64,000 nt of DNA from Psychrosphaera saromensis (GCF_002954545.1 NZ_MSCH01000003.1:2209991-2273990), one strand, 5' to 3'. Positions 9,987 to 23,721 are shown, counted from the stretch's first letter. A program made the numbers and translations. Notes: generated by a model from the letters alone, not told the origin.

Positions 9987-11144
9987 ATGGATTTTAATTT
10001 AAATGACGATCAAATCGCATTTGTCGATGTAGCCAAACAATTTTCAGATGCTGAACTATTGCCCAATGCAGCCAAATGGGATGCGGAGCATATTTTTCCA
10101 AAAGATGTGATGGCCAAAGCTGGGGAGCTAGGTTTTTGCGGATTATATTCGCCAGAAGATGCAGGTGGCATGGGATTATCTCGTTTAGATGCATCATTAA
10201 TATTTGAACAATTATCAATGGGCTGTACTGCCACAACGGCTATGTTAACTATTCATAACATGGCAACTTGGATGGTTGCGACTTGGGGAACACAAAGCGT
10301 TAAACAAAAGTGGTGTCCAGGTTTAGTCATGGGCGAGCAATTAGCATCTTACTGCTTAACCGAGCCTGGCGCGGGTTCAGATGCGGCATCGTTAACCACA
10401 TCAGCCAAACGTGACGGTGATGAATATGTCATCAACGGCTCCAAAGTGTTTATTTCAGGCGCGGGTGAAACGGACGTATTAGTGGTTATGGTCAGAACGG
10501 GCGAAGCTGGCCCCAAAGGCATTTCTGCCATATTAATACCTGCCGATGCCCAAGGTGTTATTTACGGTAAAGCCGAGGAAAAATTAGGTTGGAATGCACA
10601 ACCTACAAAACAGATCACATTTGAAAATGTGCGTGTACCTGTGGCTAATTTATTGGGCGAGGAAGGGCAAGGATTTTCTATTGCCATGAAAGGGTTAGAT
10701 GGCGGGCGTATAAATATCGCCACTTGTTCAATTGGCACTGCACAACAAGCACTTAACACTGCGTTAAATTACATGAAAGAACGTGTGCAATTTGGTAAGC
10801 CTTTAGCGGCATTTCAAGCGTTACAATTTAAGTTGGCGGATATGGCAACCGAATTAGTGGCAGCCAGACAAATGGTGAGGCTTGCTGCATTTAAATTAGA
10901 TCAAAACGATCCTGAAGCAACGGCGTACTGTGCAATGGCAAAACGTTTTGCTACCGACATTGGCTTTCAAGTCTGTAACGAAGCGCTGCAATTACATGGC
11001 GGTTATGGCTACATAAAAGAATACCCACTAGAACGTCACTTTAGAGATGTACGTGTACACCAAATACTGGAAGGCACAAACGAAATTATGCGTTTGATTA
11101 TTGCCAGACGACTATTAGATGAAGCCGCAGGGCTAATATTATAA
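9987..11144 (+). CDS. Acyl-CoA dehydrogenase, probably isobutyryl-CoA dehydrogenase
   Basis: FAD enzyme that oxidises an acyl-CoA to the enoyl-CoA. The 385 residues match the family: YCLTEPGAGSDAAS near the flavin, FGKPLAAFQALQFKLADMA, and LHGGYGYIKEYPLERHFRD. The catalytic base is Glu362 in LEGTNEI. Between mmsA and the hydratase/hydrolase genes its likely substrate is isobutyryl-CoA from valine, giving methacrylyl-CoA, which goes to the next gene product. Electrons would pass to electron-transfer flavoprotein. Substrate is inferred from position; family is certain. Confidence 0.92.
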   Translation: MDFNLNDDQIAFVDVAKQFSDAELLPNAAKWDAEHIFPKDVMAKAGELGFCGLYSPEDAGGMGLSRLDASLIFEQLSMGCTATTAMLTIHNMATWMVATWGTQSVKQKWCPGLVMGEQLASYCLTEPGAGSDAASLTTSAKRDGDEYVINGSKVFISGAGETDVLVVMVRTGEAGPKGISAILIPADAQGVIYGKAEEKLGWNAQPTKQITFENVRVPVANLLGEEGQGFSIAMKGLDGGRINIATCSIGTAQQALNTALNYMKERVQFGKPLAAFQALQFKLADMATELVAARQMVRLAAFKLDQNDPEATAYCAMAKRFATDIGFQVCNEALQLHGGYGYIKEYPLERHFRDVRVHQILEGTNEIMRLIIARRLLDEAAGLIL

Positions 11145-11194
11145 GAGCTTAACCTATAAAGGCTAAAACGTAGCGGCACAAATGAGGAACAGTT

Positions 11195-11971
11195 ATGTGA
11201 GATTTACTTAAATTAAAAATAGACGGGCACATTGCTCAAATTACCATCGCCAATCCACCGGCTAATACTTGGACTTATGAGTCGTTAAGCGAGTTAAAGT
11301 CATTAGTAGAAGCGTTAAATATCAATAAAGCCGTTTATGCTTTAGTGATCACTGGCGAAGGTGATAAGTTTTTCTCTGCTGGTGCAGACTTAAATGTGTT
11401 TGCTGACGGTGATAAAGGCGTTGCCTCTGATATGGCTAGAGTGTTTGGCGCTGCGTTTGAAACGTTACGAGATTTTAGAGGCGTATCCATTGCTGCTATT
11501 AATGGTTATGCCATGGGTGGAGGATTAGAAGTGGCGCTTGCTTGTGATATCAGAATTTGTGAAGAACAGGCTCAAATGGCACTGCCAGAAGCAAAAGTTG
11601 GTTTATTACCTTGTGCTGGTGGTACGCAAAACTTATCTTGGTTGGTGGGAGAAGGTTGGGCAAAACGTATGATCTTATGTGGTGAACGCATTAAGTCAGA
11701 CGTGGCATTAAAAATTGGTTTGGTTGAAGAGGTCGTTGCTAAGGGGGAAGCCTTAAATGCAGCAATGAAATTAGCTGAGCAAACCGCAGAGCAAAGTCCA
11801 ACATCTATAACCGCATGTAAATCATTAATTCAAGCAGGTAGAAGCGGCAACATAAATGCGGCATTACCTTTAGAACGTGAAATGTTTGTCGGCTTGTTTG
11901 ATAGTAAAGATCAAAAAGAAGGGGTGAATGCCTTCTTACAAAAACGTAAACCTGTTTGGTTAAACGAATAG
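11195..11971 (+). CDS. Enoyl-CoA hydratase of valine catabolism, with an in-frame stop at codon 2
   Basis: Crotonase-fold hydratase, expected to hydrate methacrylyl-CoA to 3-hydroxyisobutyryl-CoA. A strong GAGGA sits just upstream of ATG at 11195, but codon 2 is TGA (11198-11200). After it the frame is open to the stop at 11971 and codes for a complete family member: DLLKLKIDGHIAQITI, the oxyanion stretch FSAGADL, GGGLEVALACD and LPEAKVGLLPCAGGTQ, the last two carrying the two catalytic Glu residues. Length would be 258, normal for the family. The next standard in-frame start is GTG 11345, which would lose the first 50 residues and part of the active-site fold. A TCA to TGA change (Ser2) would explain it. 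Either a real nonsense mutation, a sequencing error, or non-canonical initiation. Confidence 0.85.
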
Positions 11972-12051
11972 TCGATCTTGTATATAGCAAATCTTCTATG
12001 AATAAGCCTTGTAGGAATAAGCCTTGTAGCAAAAAACTTTAGGAAAGTAAT

Positions 12052-13209
12052 ATGTCTAACGTCGTTTTATTTAAAGAGATTGAGTCGCCATCTAATAAAA
12101 AGATAGGTGTAGTGACCTTAAACTCTGAAAAGTCACTGAACTCATTAAGCTTAGAGATGGTGAACTTGTTAATGCCGCAGTTATTGGCATGGCAAGCAGA
12201 CTCGTCTATTGCCATGGTGATGTTAGAAGGCGCAGGCGAAAAAGCATTTTGCGCTGGTGGCGACGTAGTCCAGCTATATAAATCAACGGTAGCGGCAGGC
12301 AAAGGAAACTACTCACCAGAAGTAGAAACTTTCTTTGCCAAAGAGTATGAACTAGATCATTTAATTCATACCTACACTAAACCGATATTATTGTGGGGAC
12401 ATGGCATCGTTATGGGCGGTGGTCTTGGGCTGTTAGCTGGAGCAAGTCATCGAGTGGTGACTGAAAAGTCCAGAATTGCGATGCCAGAAATTACAATTGG
12501 CTTATATCCTGATGTCGGTGGCAGTTACTTTTTAAATAAAATGCCAGCAGGCTGTGGTTTATTTCTTGGCTTAACAGGCGCTTCTATTAATGCAACCGAC
12601 GCTAAGTTTGTAAATTTAGCGGATCATTTTGTTAGCTCGGAACATAAATCTCAGCTTATTGAGCAGCTATTGTTAACAGACTGGCAAGATTCAGGTGAGG
12701 TTAGTCAGTATAAGCAAACAAGCAATCATCAAAAGCTGTCGGATTTATTAGCAGCTCTTGAGTTAAAAAAAGAGCAAGAACAATCATTAATGCCGGCAGC
12801 TAATTTAGCGCGCTTTACTTCTTTTTTAGCTGAACTTGAACAATGTAAAACAGTACAAACGTCGGTTACTAAAATAACAGAGCACCAGGTTGACGATAAA
12901 TGGTTTAACAAAGCCCAATCCTCGTTAACCCATGGTTGTGCATTAAGTGCTCATATCATTTTCCGTCAGTTATCACTTGGTAAAACATTATCGATTGCAG
13001 AGAGTTTTAGATTAGAGCTCGGTCTTTCAGTGCAATGTGCAGCTATCGGAGAATTTGCTGAAGGTGTTCGTGCTTTATTAATAGATAAAGACAATAACCC
13101 TAACTGGCATTTCAAGACCCTGAATGATGTAAGTGAAACAACACTAGATAAAATATTCACATCACCTTGGCCGAATAATCAACATCCGTTAGCGAATCTC
13201 GGCAAGTAA
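12052..13209 (+). CDS. 3-hydroxyisobutyryl-CoA hydrolase
   Basis: Crotonase-superfamily thioesterase that releases 3-hydroxyisobutyrate from its CoA ester in valine breakdown. The 385 residues are the expected length for HIBCH proteins, longer than a hydratase because of the C-terminal extension. Diagnostic stretches are FCAGGDVVQLY, GHGIVMGGGLGLLAGASHR and MPEITIGLYPDVGGSYFL. It lies between the hydratase and mmsB, which fits the order of the pathway. The 80-bp gap before it carries two copies of AATAAGCCTTGTAG. Confidence 0.92.
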   Translation: MSNVVLFKEIESPSNKKIGVVTLNSEKSLNSLSLEMVNLLMPQLLAWQADSSIAMVMLEGAGEKAFCAGGDVVQLYKSTVAAGKGNYSPEVETFFAKEYELDHLIHTYTKPILLWGHGIVMGGGLGLLAGASHRVVTEKSRIAMPEITIGLYPDVGGSYFLNKMPAGCGLFLGLTGASINATDAKFVNLADHFVSSEHKSQLIEQLLLTDWQDSGEVSQYKQTSNHQKLSDLLAALELKKEQEQSLMPAANLARFTSFLAELEQCKTVQTSVTKITEHQVDDKWFNKAQSSLTHGCALSAHIIFRQLSLGKTLSIAESFRLELGLSVQCAAIGEFAEGVRALLIDKDNNPNWHFKTLNDVSETTLDKIFTSPWPNNQHPLANLGK

Positions 13210-13355
13210 GCCAATTTACAGAACGAGCTTGTTAATAGAACTAGCTGATGAGTAGAACTAGATAAAAAAGAACTAGATAAAAGAACAAACAGATTTGAGT
13301 TATTTCATTCGCATAATGAGAAACAACCTTTGAACAGATAAAGAGAATTGAAATT

Positions 13356-14246
13356 ATGACAAGCATCGCATTTTTTGGACTAGGTAATATGGGCGGCCCT
13401 ATGGCTGCAAACTTAATAAAAGCTGGGCATCAAGTTTGTGTATTTGATTTATTCCCGGAAGCGGTTGATAAGTTAGTCGCACTTGGTGCAACCACAGCAA
13501 CCACTCCAGAACTTGTTGTAAAAAATGCAGACGTTGTCATTTCAATGTTACCTGCAGGTAAACATGTATTTGACTTGTACCTAGGTGATAACGGTTTAGT
13601 TAAGGCATTAAAACCAAATACCTTAGTTATAGACTCTTCTACTATAGACTCAGCTACCGCAATCAAAACCGCACAAGGGTTAAAATCTCATAAGATTCAT
13701 TTCATTGATGCGCCAGTATCTGGTGGTGTAGCTGGAGCAAGTGCTGGAACATTAAGTTTTATGGTCGGGGGAGCAGAATCAAATTTTGCATCGGCGAAAC
13801 CTTTATTAGACGTTATGGGTAAAAATATCTTCCATGCGGGGGAAGTCGGTGCAGGGCAGGTTGCTAAAGCTTGTAATAACATGCTGTTAAGCATTCTTAT
13901 GGTGGGTACATCAGAAGCATTGCAGCTTGGTATCGACAATGGACTCGATCCAAAAGTGCTATCAGAAATTATGTCCAACAGCTCCGGCAGTAATTGGACA
14001 CTAGATGTATACAATCCATGTCCAGGTGTAAGTGAAGGGGTTCCATCGTCAAATAATTACCAAGGTGGTTTTATGACAGACTTGATGGCGAAAGATTTAG
14101 GTCTAGCAATGGACACTGCAGTACAGTCACATTCATCAACACCACTTGGTGGATTAACCAGAAGTTTATACGCATTACACCAAAAATCAGGGAATGGTAA
14201 AAAGGACTTTTCTAGTATTTTTGAGCAATTTAGCCAAAAGAATTAA
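13356..14246 (+). CDS. mmsB: 3-hydroxyisobutyrate dehydrogenase
   Basis: NAD-dependent dehydrogenase that makes methylmalonate semialdehyde, the MmsA substrate. The 296 residues start with the Rossmann motif FFGLGNMGGPMA. They carry the substrate loop DAPVSGGVAGASAGTL and the catalytic Lys171 in GAGQVAKACNNM. The C-terminal KDLGLAMD is typical. It is the last gene of the valine operon, 146 bp after the hydrolase gene; that gap contains short GAACTAGATAAAA-like repeats and a ribosome binding site (AGAGAA). A hairpin at 14383-14406 ends the unit before the rrn promoters. Confidence 0.95.
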   Translation: MTSIAFFGLGNMGGPMAANLIKAGHQVCVFDLFPEAVDKLVALGATTATTPELVVKNADVVISMLPAGKHVFDLYLGDNGLVKALKPNTLVIDSSTIDSATAIKTAQGLKSHKIHFIDAPVSGGVAGASAGTLSFMVGGAESNFASAKPLLDVMGKNIFHAGEVGAGQVAKACNNMLLSILMVGTSEALQLGIDNGLDPKVLSEIMSNSSGSNWTLDVYNPCPGVSEGVPSSNNYQGGFMTDLMAKDLGLAMDTAVQSHSSTPLGGLTRSLYALHQKSGNGKKDFSSIFEQFSQKN

Positions 14247-14382
14247 AGAACTCGTATACAGGTGTAAGTTAAATCCAATAAATATAACTATATCGCGTAT
14301 TAAAATGCATGGATCTGGTAAATGAATAGATATGAATTTACCAGACATGCTCCCTCATTCTTTACCTATTCAAACTTAAAAC

Positions 14383-14406
14383 GCCTCTAAAACCTCTTTT
14401 AGAGGC
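14383..14406 (+). terminator. Stem-loop downstream of the valine operon
   Basis: Perfect 10-bp stem GCCTCTAAAA / TTTTAGAGGC with loop CCTC. A-rich and without a clean T run, so moderate confidence as terminator. Confidence 0.55.
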
Positions 14407-14475
14407 TAATAATAACGCCACTTGTATGTTAATTAATCATTCAAACGTTTTTTGTAATTAATTTGAAATAAAGGC

Positions 14476-14503
14476 TTGCGCTGAATCCGAAACTCCCTAT
14501 AAT
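14476..14503 (+). promoter_or_regulatory. rrn promoter P1
   Basis: -35 TTGCGC (14476-14481), 16-bp spacer, -10 TATAAT (14498-14503), followed by a GC-rich discriminator (GCGCCCC), as in promoters under stringent control. Confidence 0.8.
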
Positions 14504-14622
14504 GCGCCCCATGTTGTCAGGGAGACATCAAACGGCAGAAAGATAAAGTTAAGTAAGCAGTTTGAGATTGAAATTGATTAGGAAGTTTGCAAAAACTAAA
14601 TAAAAAAGATTTCAAATAATCG

Positions 14623-14650
14623 TTGACAACGATAACGGGAAGTGTAAAAT
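14623..14650 (+). promoter_or_regulatory. rrn promoter P2
   Basis: -35 TTGACA (14623-14628), 16-bp spacer, -10 TAAAAT (14645-14650) with discriminator GCGCATCCC. Confidence 0.8.
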
Positions 14651-14725
14651 GCGCATCCCGGTTGAGACAAGCCTTGAGCGACTCAAATGAGAGTCAGTCT
14701 TAACCAGAACCTTCGGGGTTCGAAA

Positions 14726-14737
14726 TGTTCTTTAACA
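14726..14737 (+). promoter_or_regulatory. boxA antitermination site in the 16S leader
   Basis: TGTTCTTTAACA, one base from the boxA consensus TGCTCTTTAACA that nucleates the NusB/S10 antitermination complex. Confidence 0.7.
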
Positions 14738-14741
14738 ACTT

Positions 14742-14765
14742 GTAATTAATTATCTGTGTGGGCAC
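14742..14765 (+). other. Left arm of the 16S precursor processing stem
   Basis: These 24 bases are the reverse complement of 16429-16452 with one G-U position. The pair forms the stem enclosing pre-16S rRNA, the usual RNase III substrate. Confidence 0.75.
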
Positions 14766-14870
14766 TTGTGAATGATAGTAACAAAAAGATTTACTATTTT
14801 TTAAGTGTCTGTACAAACAAATTTATTTATTTGAACAGTATTTATTGAGTAGGATTAAATGAAACACTTT

Positions 14871-16404
<1,534 letters not shown>

Positions 16405-16428
16405 TACATAAAGTTATGAGATTTACTC

Positions 16429-16452
16429 GTGTCCACACAGATAATTAATTAC
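16429..16452 (+). other. Right arm of the 16S precursor processing stem
   Basis: Complement of 14742-14765, located just after the mature 16S end. Confidence 0.75.
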
Positions 16453-16515
16453 GAATTGTGAGCAAGAAGAAGTTACAGGTAGGTGGCATAAGTTAGCGCT
16501 TGTGGCATTTTATAT

Positions 16516-16592
<77 letters not shown>

Positions 16593-16714
16593 AATTTAGC
16601 GATATGCTTCGTTATTTGACTCGTCGTGTGGAAACCACACGTCCTCATCAAATGCCTAGCCTAGCACTAAATTACCATTATCTAATTATTTAGGTAATGT
16701 ACCATCATATAGAT

Positions 16715-16790
16715 GGGGCTATAGCTCAGCTGGGAGAGCGCTTCCCTTGCACGGAAGAGGTCTGCGGTTCGATCCCGCATAGCTCCACCA
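16715..16790 (+). tRNA. alaT: tRNA-Ala (anticodon TGC)
   Basis: Cloverleaf of 76 bases, second spacer tRNA. Anticodon loop CTTGCAC, T arm GGTTCGATCCC, CCA encoded. Confidence 0.97.
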
Positions 16791-16878
16791 CTTCTTCTTA
16801 AATGAACATAAGCTCAAATAAATACACATTAAGTGGTTAACTTTAGTGTCTATTTATTTGGGTTTTTTAAAACTCAAT

Positions 16879-16890
16879 TGCTCTTTAACA
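16879..16890 (+). promoter_or_regulatory. boxA site upstream of 23S
   Basis: Exact consensus TGCTCTTTAACA in the spacer between tRNA-Ala and 23S. Confidence 0.75.
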
Positions 16891-17071
16891 AATTGGAAAG
16901 CTGAATAAAAAATAAAGGTATAAATCTTATTTTAGTTCTTAGGAATTAGATTAAGTAATTTGTATCACTGTAAGAGAAAACTCAAGCGTTATTTATGTCG
17001 ATTGTGTTTTTAGCGAACGCAATCAAAATGGCATAACCTACGACTTAGTGCGAGAGCATTTAAGGTTGTAT

Positions 17072-19960
<2,889 letters not shown>

Positions 19961-20069
19961 ACAACGCTTAAGTGTTCTTGAACGTTGATACAAATTACAT
20001 ACTTTATTTTTTACTTAACTGATTATTCGGTTAAGAAGCTTTCCATTGTTAAATACGCAATAACGCTTT

Positions 20070-20187
20070 TGTCTGGTGGCAATAGCGCTGTGGTCCCACC
20101 TGAATCCATTTCGAACTCAGAAGTGAAACGCAGTTGCGGCGATGGTAGTGTGGCAGTCGCCATGCGAGAGTAGCTCACCGCCAGACT
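20070..20187 (+). rRNA. rrf: 5S ribosomal RNA, first copy
   Basis: About 118 bases with closing arms GTCTGGTGGC / GCCAGAC and the conserved GTGGTCCCACCTGA, CCGAACTCAG-like and GATGGTAGTGTGG segments. Confidence 0.96.
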
Positions 20188-20197
20188 CCTAATACCT

Positions 20198-20226
20198 AAA
20201 GCTCTGAGTTTACTCGGAGCTTTTTT
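20198..20226 (+). terminator. Terminator after the first 5S
   Basis: Stem AAAGCTCTGAG / CTCGGAGCTTT with a TTTA loop and a T run. It lies between the two 5S genes. Confidence 0.75.
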
Positions 20227-20273
20227 AGTTTTAAGTCTCTTATTTCTCAAATTACTTAAAACTTACCAGTTTA

Positions 20274-20391
20274 TGCTTGATGGCAATAGCGCTGTGGTCC
20301 CACCTGAATCCATTTCGAACTCAGTAGTGAAACGCAGTTGCGGCGATGGTAGTGTGGCAGTCGCCATGCGAGAGTAGCTCACCGTCAAGCT
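20274..20391 (+). rRNA. rrf: 5S ribosomal RNA, second copy
   Basis: Second 5S gene. Nearly identical to the first except for the terminal stem (GCTTGATGGC / GTCAAGC instead of GTCTGGTGGC / GCCAGAC) and one internal base (CAGTAGTG instead of CAGAAGTG). The stem changes are compensatory, so it should fold. Confidence 0.95.
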
Positions 20392-20400
20392 TCCATTATA

Positions 20401-20434
20401 AACGCCCTAAGCATAAGCTTAGGGCGTTTTTTTA
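20401..20434 (+). terminator. rrn operon terminator
   Basis: Perfect stem AACGCCCTAAGC / GCTTAGGGCGTT with loop ATAA and a run of seven T. Confidence 0.92.
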
Positions 20435-20606
20435 TGCCTGAAATTTATATTGTCAGTGAGGATTATCATTTAGAGGGCATAGTGATGTTAACAGGAGAGC
20501 TATATTTCTTGGTTTTACTAGATTTCTAGGTACAAAAAAGGCCAAATTAATGGCCTGTTTGATTTTACTGAGAGCTTTATAAAGGTTAATTGTTAACTAT
20601 TAAAAC

Positions 20607-22040
20607 CTAAAGCGTCTGTATGTAGTGATATAGCGACTTCAAGATAGCCGTTTTTTCTGGATTATCTTGATTGGCTTCTGCATTGTTCTCTAAACTTAGC
20701 TGGAATTCAGTAAAGGTTAAGTTAGGTTTATCTAACCCATTCATTAACTTGTCAGTTCTATACTGCTGCCACCAATTCAATTCTTCTGGTAACAAGCTAG
20801 ATGTGAAGTAACGAGCCTTATAGAGTCTCCACAATTGTACTAATCGTTGATCTTTAAACTGAGGTTCTAGTTTCCATTGCTCTGCAATTGGATGTGAATG
20901 TATATAATTCATCTGTTGCTTGTCAGCGTCAGAAATAAAGCCGTCGTATAAACGATATTCCGGGTTTGTTTCTTTCTCAAATTCGTTTTCAAACTCAAAA
21001 ACCTTAGCAAGTTTGGTTTTTAACTCAGGATTGTTTTTAATAATCGCTAAGTTATCCAAGCATAACTGTCTATCTATGCCTAAACGTTCGGCATTTTCAG
21101 GTAATAAGGTTTTTGCTGGTGCGAGGACTGGGCATTTATTCAAATGAACCAGTTTTAAGCCAATACGCTCTTCACCGTTTAAGTCTTCTGTTTTGGTATA
21201 TAACTTTTCAGAAATTTCTTCTGCTGTTAATGCCAATAAAGGCGTTGGATCTTTAGTTAAGTCGTAGATAACCACCGCGTTTTTATTCTTATGATGAAAC
21301 GCGATAGGGGCAACCCAAGATGTACAACCTTGCCAAGGCGAGAACATACCTGTGGTATGAACCAATGGCGTAGAGCGATAGACATCAATCAAATCATTAA
21401 GGTTTTTCTTATGTCTGTGTTCAAACAAGAAGCTATAAAGTTTTGGCTGTTTGGTTTTAATTAACTTAGCTAATTCGATGGTGGCGATAACATCAGACAA
21501 TGCATCATGCGCTGCACCGTGATCTATGCCATTTGCTTTGGTTAATAACTCTAGTCTAAAGCTAGGTTTGCCTTCATCATCCGTTGGCCAATTAATGCCT
21601 TCAGGTCTTAATGCGTAACAAGCACGCACCATATCTAATATGTCCCAACGAGAATTGCCATTTTGCCAACTGTAGCTATACGGGTCGTAAAAGTTTCTAT
21701 ATAGCGTATAACGGATCATTTCATCGTCGAAACGTACATTATTGTAACCAATACAAGTTGTATTTGGCTTGCTGATCTCTAAATGAATTTTCTTAATGAA
21801 CTCGGGTTCAATCAAACCGTCTTGTAAGGTTTTTTGTGGCGTAATGCCAGTGATCAAGGCCGCTTCAGGGTGTGGTAAATAGTCATTGGGAATTTGACAG
21901 TATTCAACAAGTGGCTCGCCTATAATATTTAGGTCTAAGTCGGTTCTGATGCCGGCAAACTGTGAGGGTTTATCTTTCTTTGGGCTAGTGCCCCAAGATT
22001 CAAAATCGTACCAATATAGAGTTTCTGTTGAGTCAGTCAT
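20607..22040 (-). CDS. sbcB: Exodeoxyribonuclease I
   Basis: Processive 3'-5' exonuclease on single-stranded DNA, used in mismatch repair and recombination. The 477 residues match the E. coli enzyme in length. The DEDDh catalytic residues are visible: Asp12 and Glu14 in YDFES, the second Asp in GYNNVRFDDEMIRY, and the His/Asp pair in HDALSDV. The SH3-like and C-terminal helical parts follow. It is monocistronic on the minus strand, convergent with the rrn operon. Confidence 0.96.
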   Translation of the reverse strand: MTDSTETLYWYDFESWGTSPKKDKPSQFAGIRTDLDLNIIGEPLVEYCQIPNDYLPHPEAALITGITPQKTLQDGLIEPEFIKKIHLEISKPNTTCIGYNNVRFDDEMIRYTLYRNFYDPYSYSWQNGNSRWDILDMVRACYALRPEGINWPTDDEGKPSFRLELLTKANGIDHGAAHDALSDVIATIELAKLIKTKQPKLYSFLFEHRHKKNLNDLIDVYRSTPLVHTTGMFSPWQGCTSWVAPIAFHHKNKNAVVIYDLTKDPTPLLALTAEEISEKLYTKTEDLNGEERIGLKLVHLNKCPVLAPAKTLLPENAERLGIDRQLCLDNLAIIKNNPELKTKLAKVFEFENEFEKETNPEYRLYDGFISDADKQQMNYIHSHPIAEQWKLEPQFKDQRLVQLWRLYKARYFTSSLLPEELNWWQQYRTDKLMNGLDKPNLTFTEFQLSLENNAEANQDNPEKTAILKSLYHYIQTL

Positions 22041-22143
22041 TATAATTTGTCAGTAAATATACAAAGTACCGACTTTAAAGGGTTACAAAGGCATCGTCAA
22101 AGTGAATCTATCGATTGTTTAGTAACAGATTAAAATTAAAGCA

Positions 22144-22431
22144 TTAACTATCCGTTTTACATCGATTACAGATTTTTTCAAAAGGATTATGATTAAGTGA
22201 TTCAAGCTCAATTACCTCTCCACAGTTTTGGCATAAACCAAAGCAGCCTTGCTCTATATCGTTAATAAGACTTTTTATTTCGGACAACTCCACCTTGGTT
22301 TGATGAGCAATAGAAAATAAAACATCGTCAGTCGATGACTCTGAACTGAAATCTTGTTGAATACTCGACAGACGAGAGTGAAGCTCGTCACGTTTGTATT
22401 TCATTAGTTGGTAAAGCTCTTGGTAAAGCAT
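22144..22431 (-). CDS. DksA/TraR-type C4 zinc finger protein
   Basis: A 95-residue protein with an N-terminal helical hairpin and a C-terminal C4 zinc finger: CQNC, 18 residues, CNRC. This is the layout of short TraR/YbiI-like members of the DksA family, which bind in the secondary channel of RNA polymerase. It lacks the long coiled coil of full DksA, and the tip Asp residues are not obvious, so it should not be equated with DksA itself. The start has AGGAGG nearby on the minus strand. Confidence 0.8.
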   Translation of the reverse strand: MLYQELYQLMKYKRDELHSRLSSIQQDFSSESSTDDVLFSIAHQTKVELSEIKSLINDIEQGCFGLCQNCGEVIELESLNHNPFEKICNRCKTDS

Positions 22432-22689
22432 AAGGAGGTACTAGTCAGTTATGAATTATGTACTGCTTAGCATAACGTCTAAATTTTAATGTGAATTGAT
22501 CTGAAATAAGTTTGTGTAGTATCGTTTGGATTAGGGGCTATTTTTCACCGCAACATCGTTCTTGTCAATTTTAACCAGACAGTTAAATAGGCGCCAGGGT
22601 TACAAAAAATGAAAGATAAACAGCCCCGTATAAAGGCTTAGATCCAACTCATAAGCGCATAATTAAATATGCCAAATAAAAGGTGATCC

Positions 22690-23721
22690 ATGAAAGCATT
22701 AACAATAATAAAAACAAAACTAATAACAAGCATTGCATTAGTTTTTGCACTTACTGCTTGTTCAGATAACGCTTCTACAGATAACACGGTAAAAGCTGAA
22801 TTTGCAATCGCTATCCACGGTGGTGCGGGCACTATTTTAAAAAGTAAAATGACAGATGAAGTAGAAGCTCAATACAAAGAAAAACTACAAGAAGCAAGAG
22901 ACGCCGGTTACTTAGTGTTAGAAAATGGCGGCACTAGTCAAACAGCGGTTCTTGCTGCAATTCAAATAATGGAAACGTCTCCACTGTTTAACTCAGGTGT
23001 TGGTGCGGTTTACACTTATGAAGGCGAGCATGAACTTGATGCATCGGTAATGGACGGATCAAACAGACAAGCTGGTGCAGTGGCAGGCGTTAAAACCGTT
23101 AAAAGCCCAATTGAATTAGCTATCGCAGTAATGGAAAAATCTGAACACGTTATGTTAAGCGGTAAAGGGGCAGAAGCCTTCGCAGTTTCACAAGGTATGA
23201 CTCCAGTTAGTAATAAAATGTTCGACACCGAGCGTAGATTGGAATCATTAAAAAGAGCCAAAGCAAAAATGCAGGTTAGCAAAAACTGGTCAGCATCAGA
23301 GGACTTTCGATTCGGGACCGTAGGTGCGGTAGCGCTAGATAAAAATGGTAATTTATTCGCAGGAACATCAACAGGCGGAATGACGGCTAAACGTTGGGGC
23401 CGAGTTGGTGATTCTCCTATTATTGGTGCCGGAACCTTCGCTGACAATACAAGTTGTGCTGTATCGGCGACGGGTCATGGAGAATATTTTATTCGTTATA
23501 ACGTGGCATCGGATATTTGTGCCAGAGTGGAATACCAAAACAAAAGCATTGTTGAAGCGGGTGATGAAGTTATCCATGATGTGTTATTGCCTGTCGGTGG
23601 TACAGGTGGTGTCATTATTTTAGATACAAAAGGCAATATCCATATGCCATTCAATACCACTGGAATGTATCGAGCGAGTAAATCATCTAATGGTGATGAG
23701 TCGGTTGAAATATTTAAATAG
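22690..23721 (+). CDS. iaaA: Isoaspartyl peptidase/L-asparaginase (Ntn hydrolase), lipoprotein
   Basis: Plant-type asparaginase that hydrolyses L-asparagine and isoaspartyl dipeptides after self-cleavage. The 343 residues start with a signal peptide and lipobox (ALTACSDN), so the enzyme should be a periplasmic lipoprotein. Core motifs: AIHGGAGT near the start of the mature domain, NSGVGAVYT, DASVMDG, and the cleavage site FRFGTVGAVAL, where Thr210 becomes the N-terminal nucleophile. STGGMTAKRWGRVGDSPIIGAGT is the typical substrate loop. E. coli IaaA has a weak or no signal; the clear lipobox here is notable. Confidence 0.92.
   Translation: MKALTIIKTKLITSIALVFALTACSDNASTDNTVKAEFAIAIHGGAGTILKSKMTDEVEAQYKEKLQEARDAGYLVLENGGTSQTAVLAAIQIMETSPLFNSGVGAVYTYEGEHELDASVMDGSNRQAGAVAGVKTVKSPIELAIAVMEKSEHVMLSGKGAEAFAVSQGMTPVSNKMFDTERRLESLKRAKAKMQVSKNWSASEDFRFGTVGAVALDKNGNLFAGTSTGGMTAKRWGRVGDSPIIGAGTFADNTSCAVSATGHGEYFIRYNVASDICARVEYQNKSIVEAGDEVIHDVLLPVGGTGGVIILDTKGNIHMPFNTTGMYRASKSSNGDESVEIFK

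Noticed and set aside
11198-11200. TGA as a selenocysteine codon in the hydratase
   Set aside because: It is codon 2, no selenocysteine insertion hairpin is evident behind it, and crotonase enzymes have no selenocysteine there.
23016-23447. 143-codon frame on the minus strand inside the asparaginase gene
   Set aside because: Shadow of a well-supported gene on the other strand; no coding signature.
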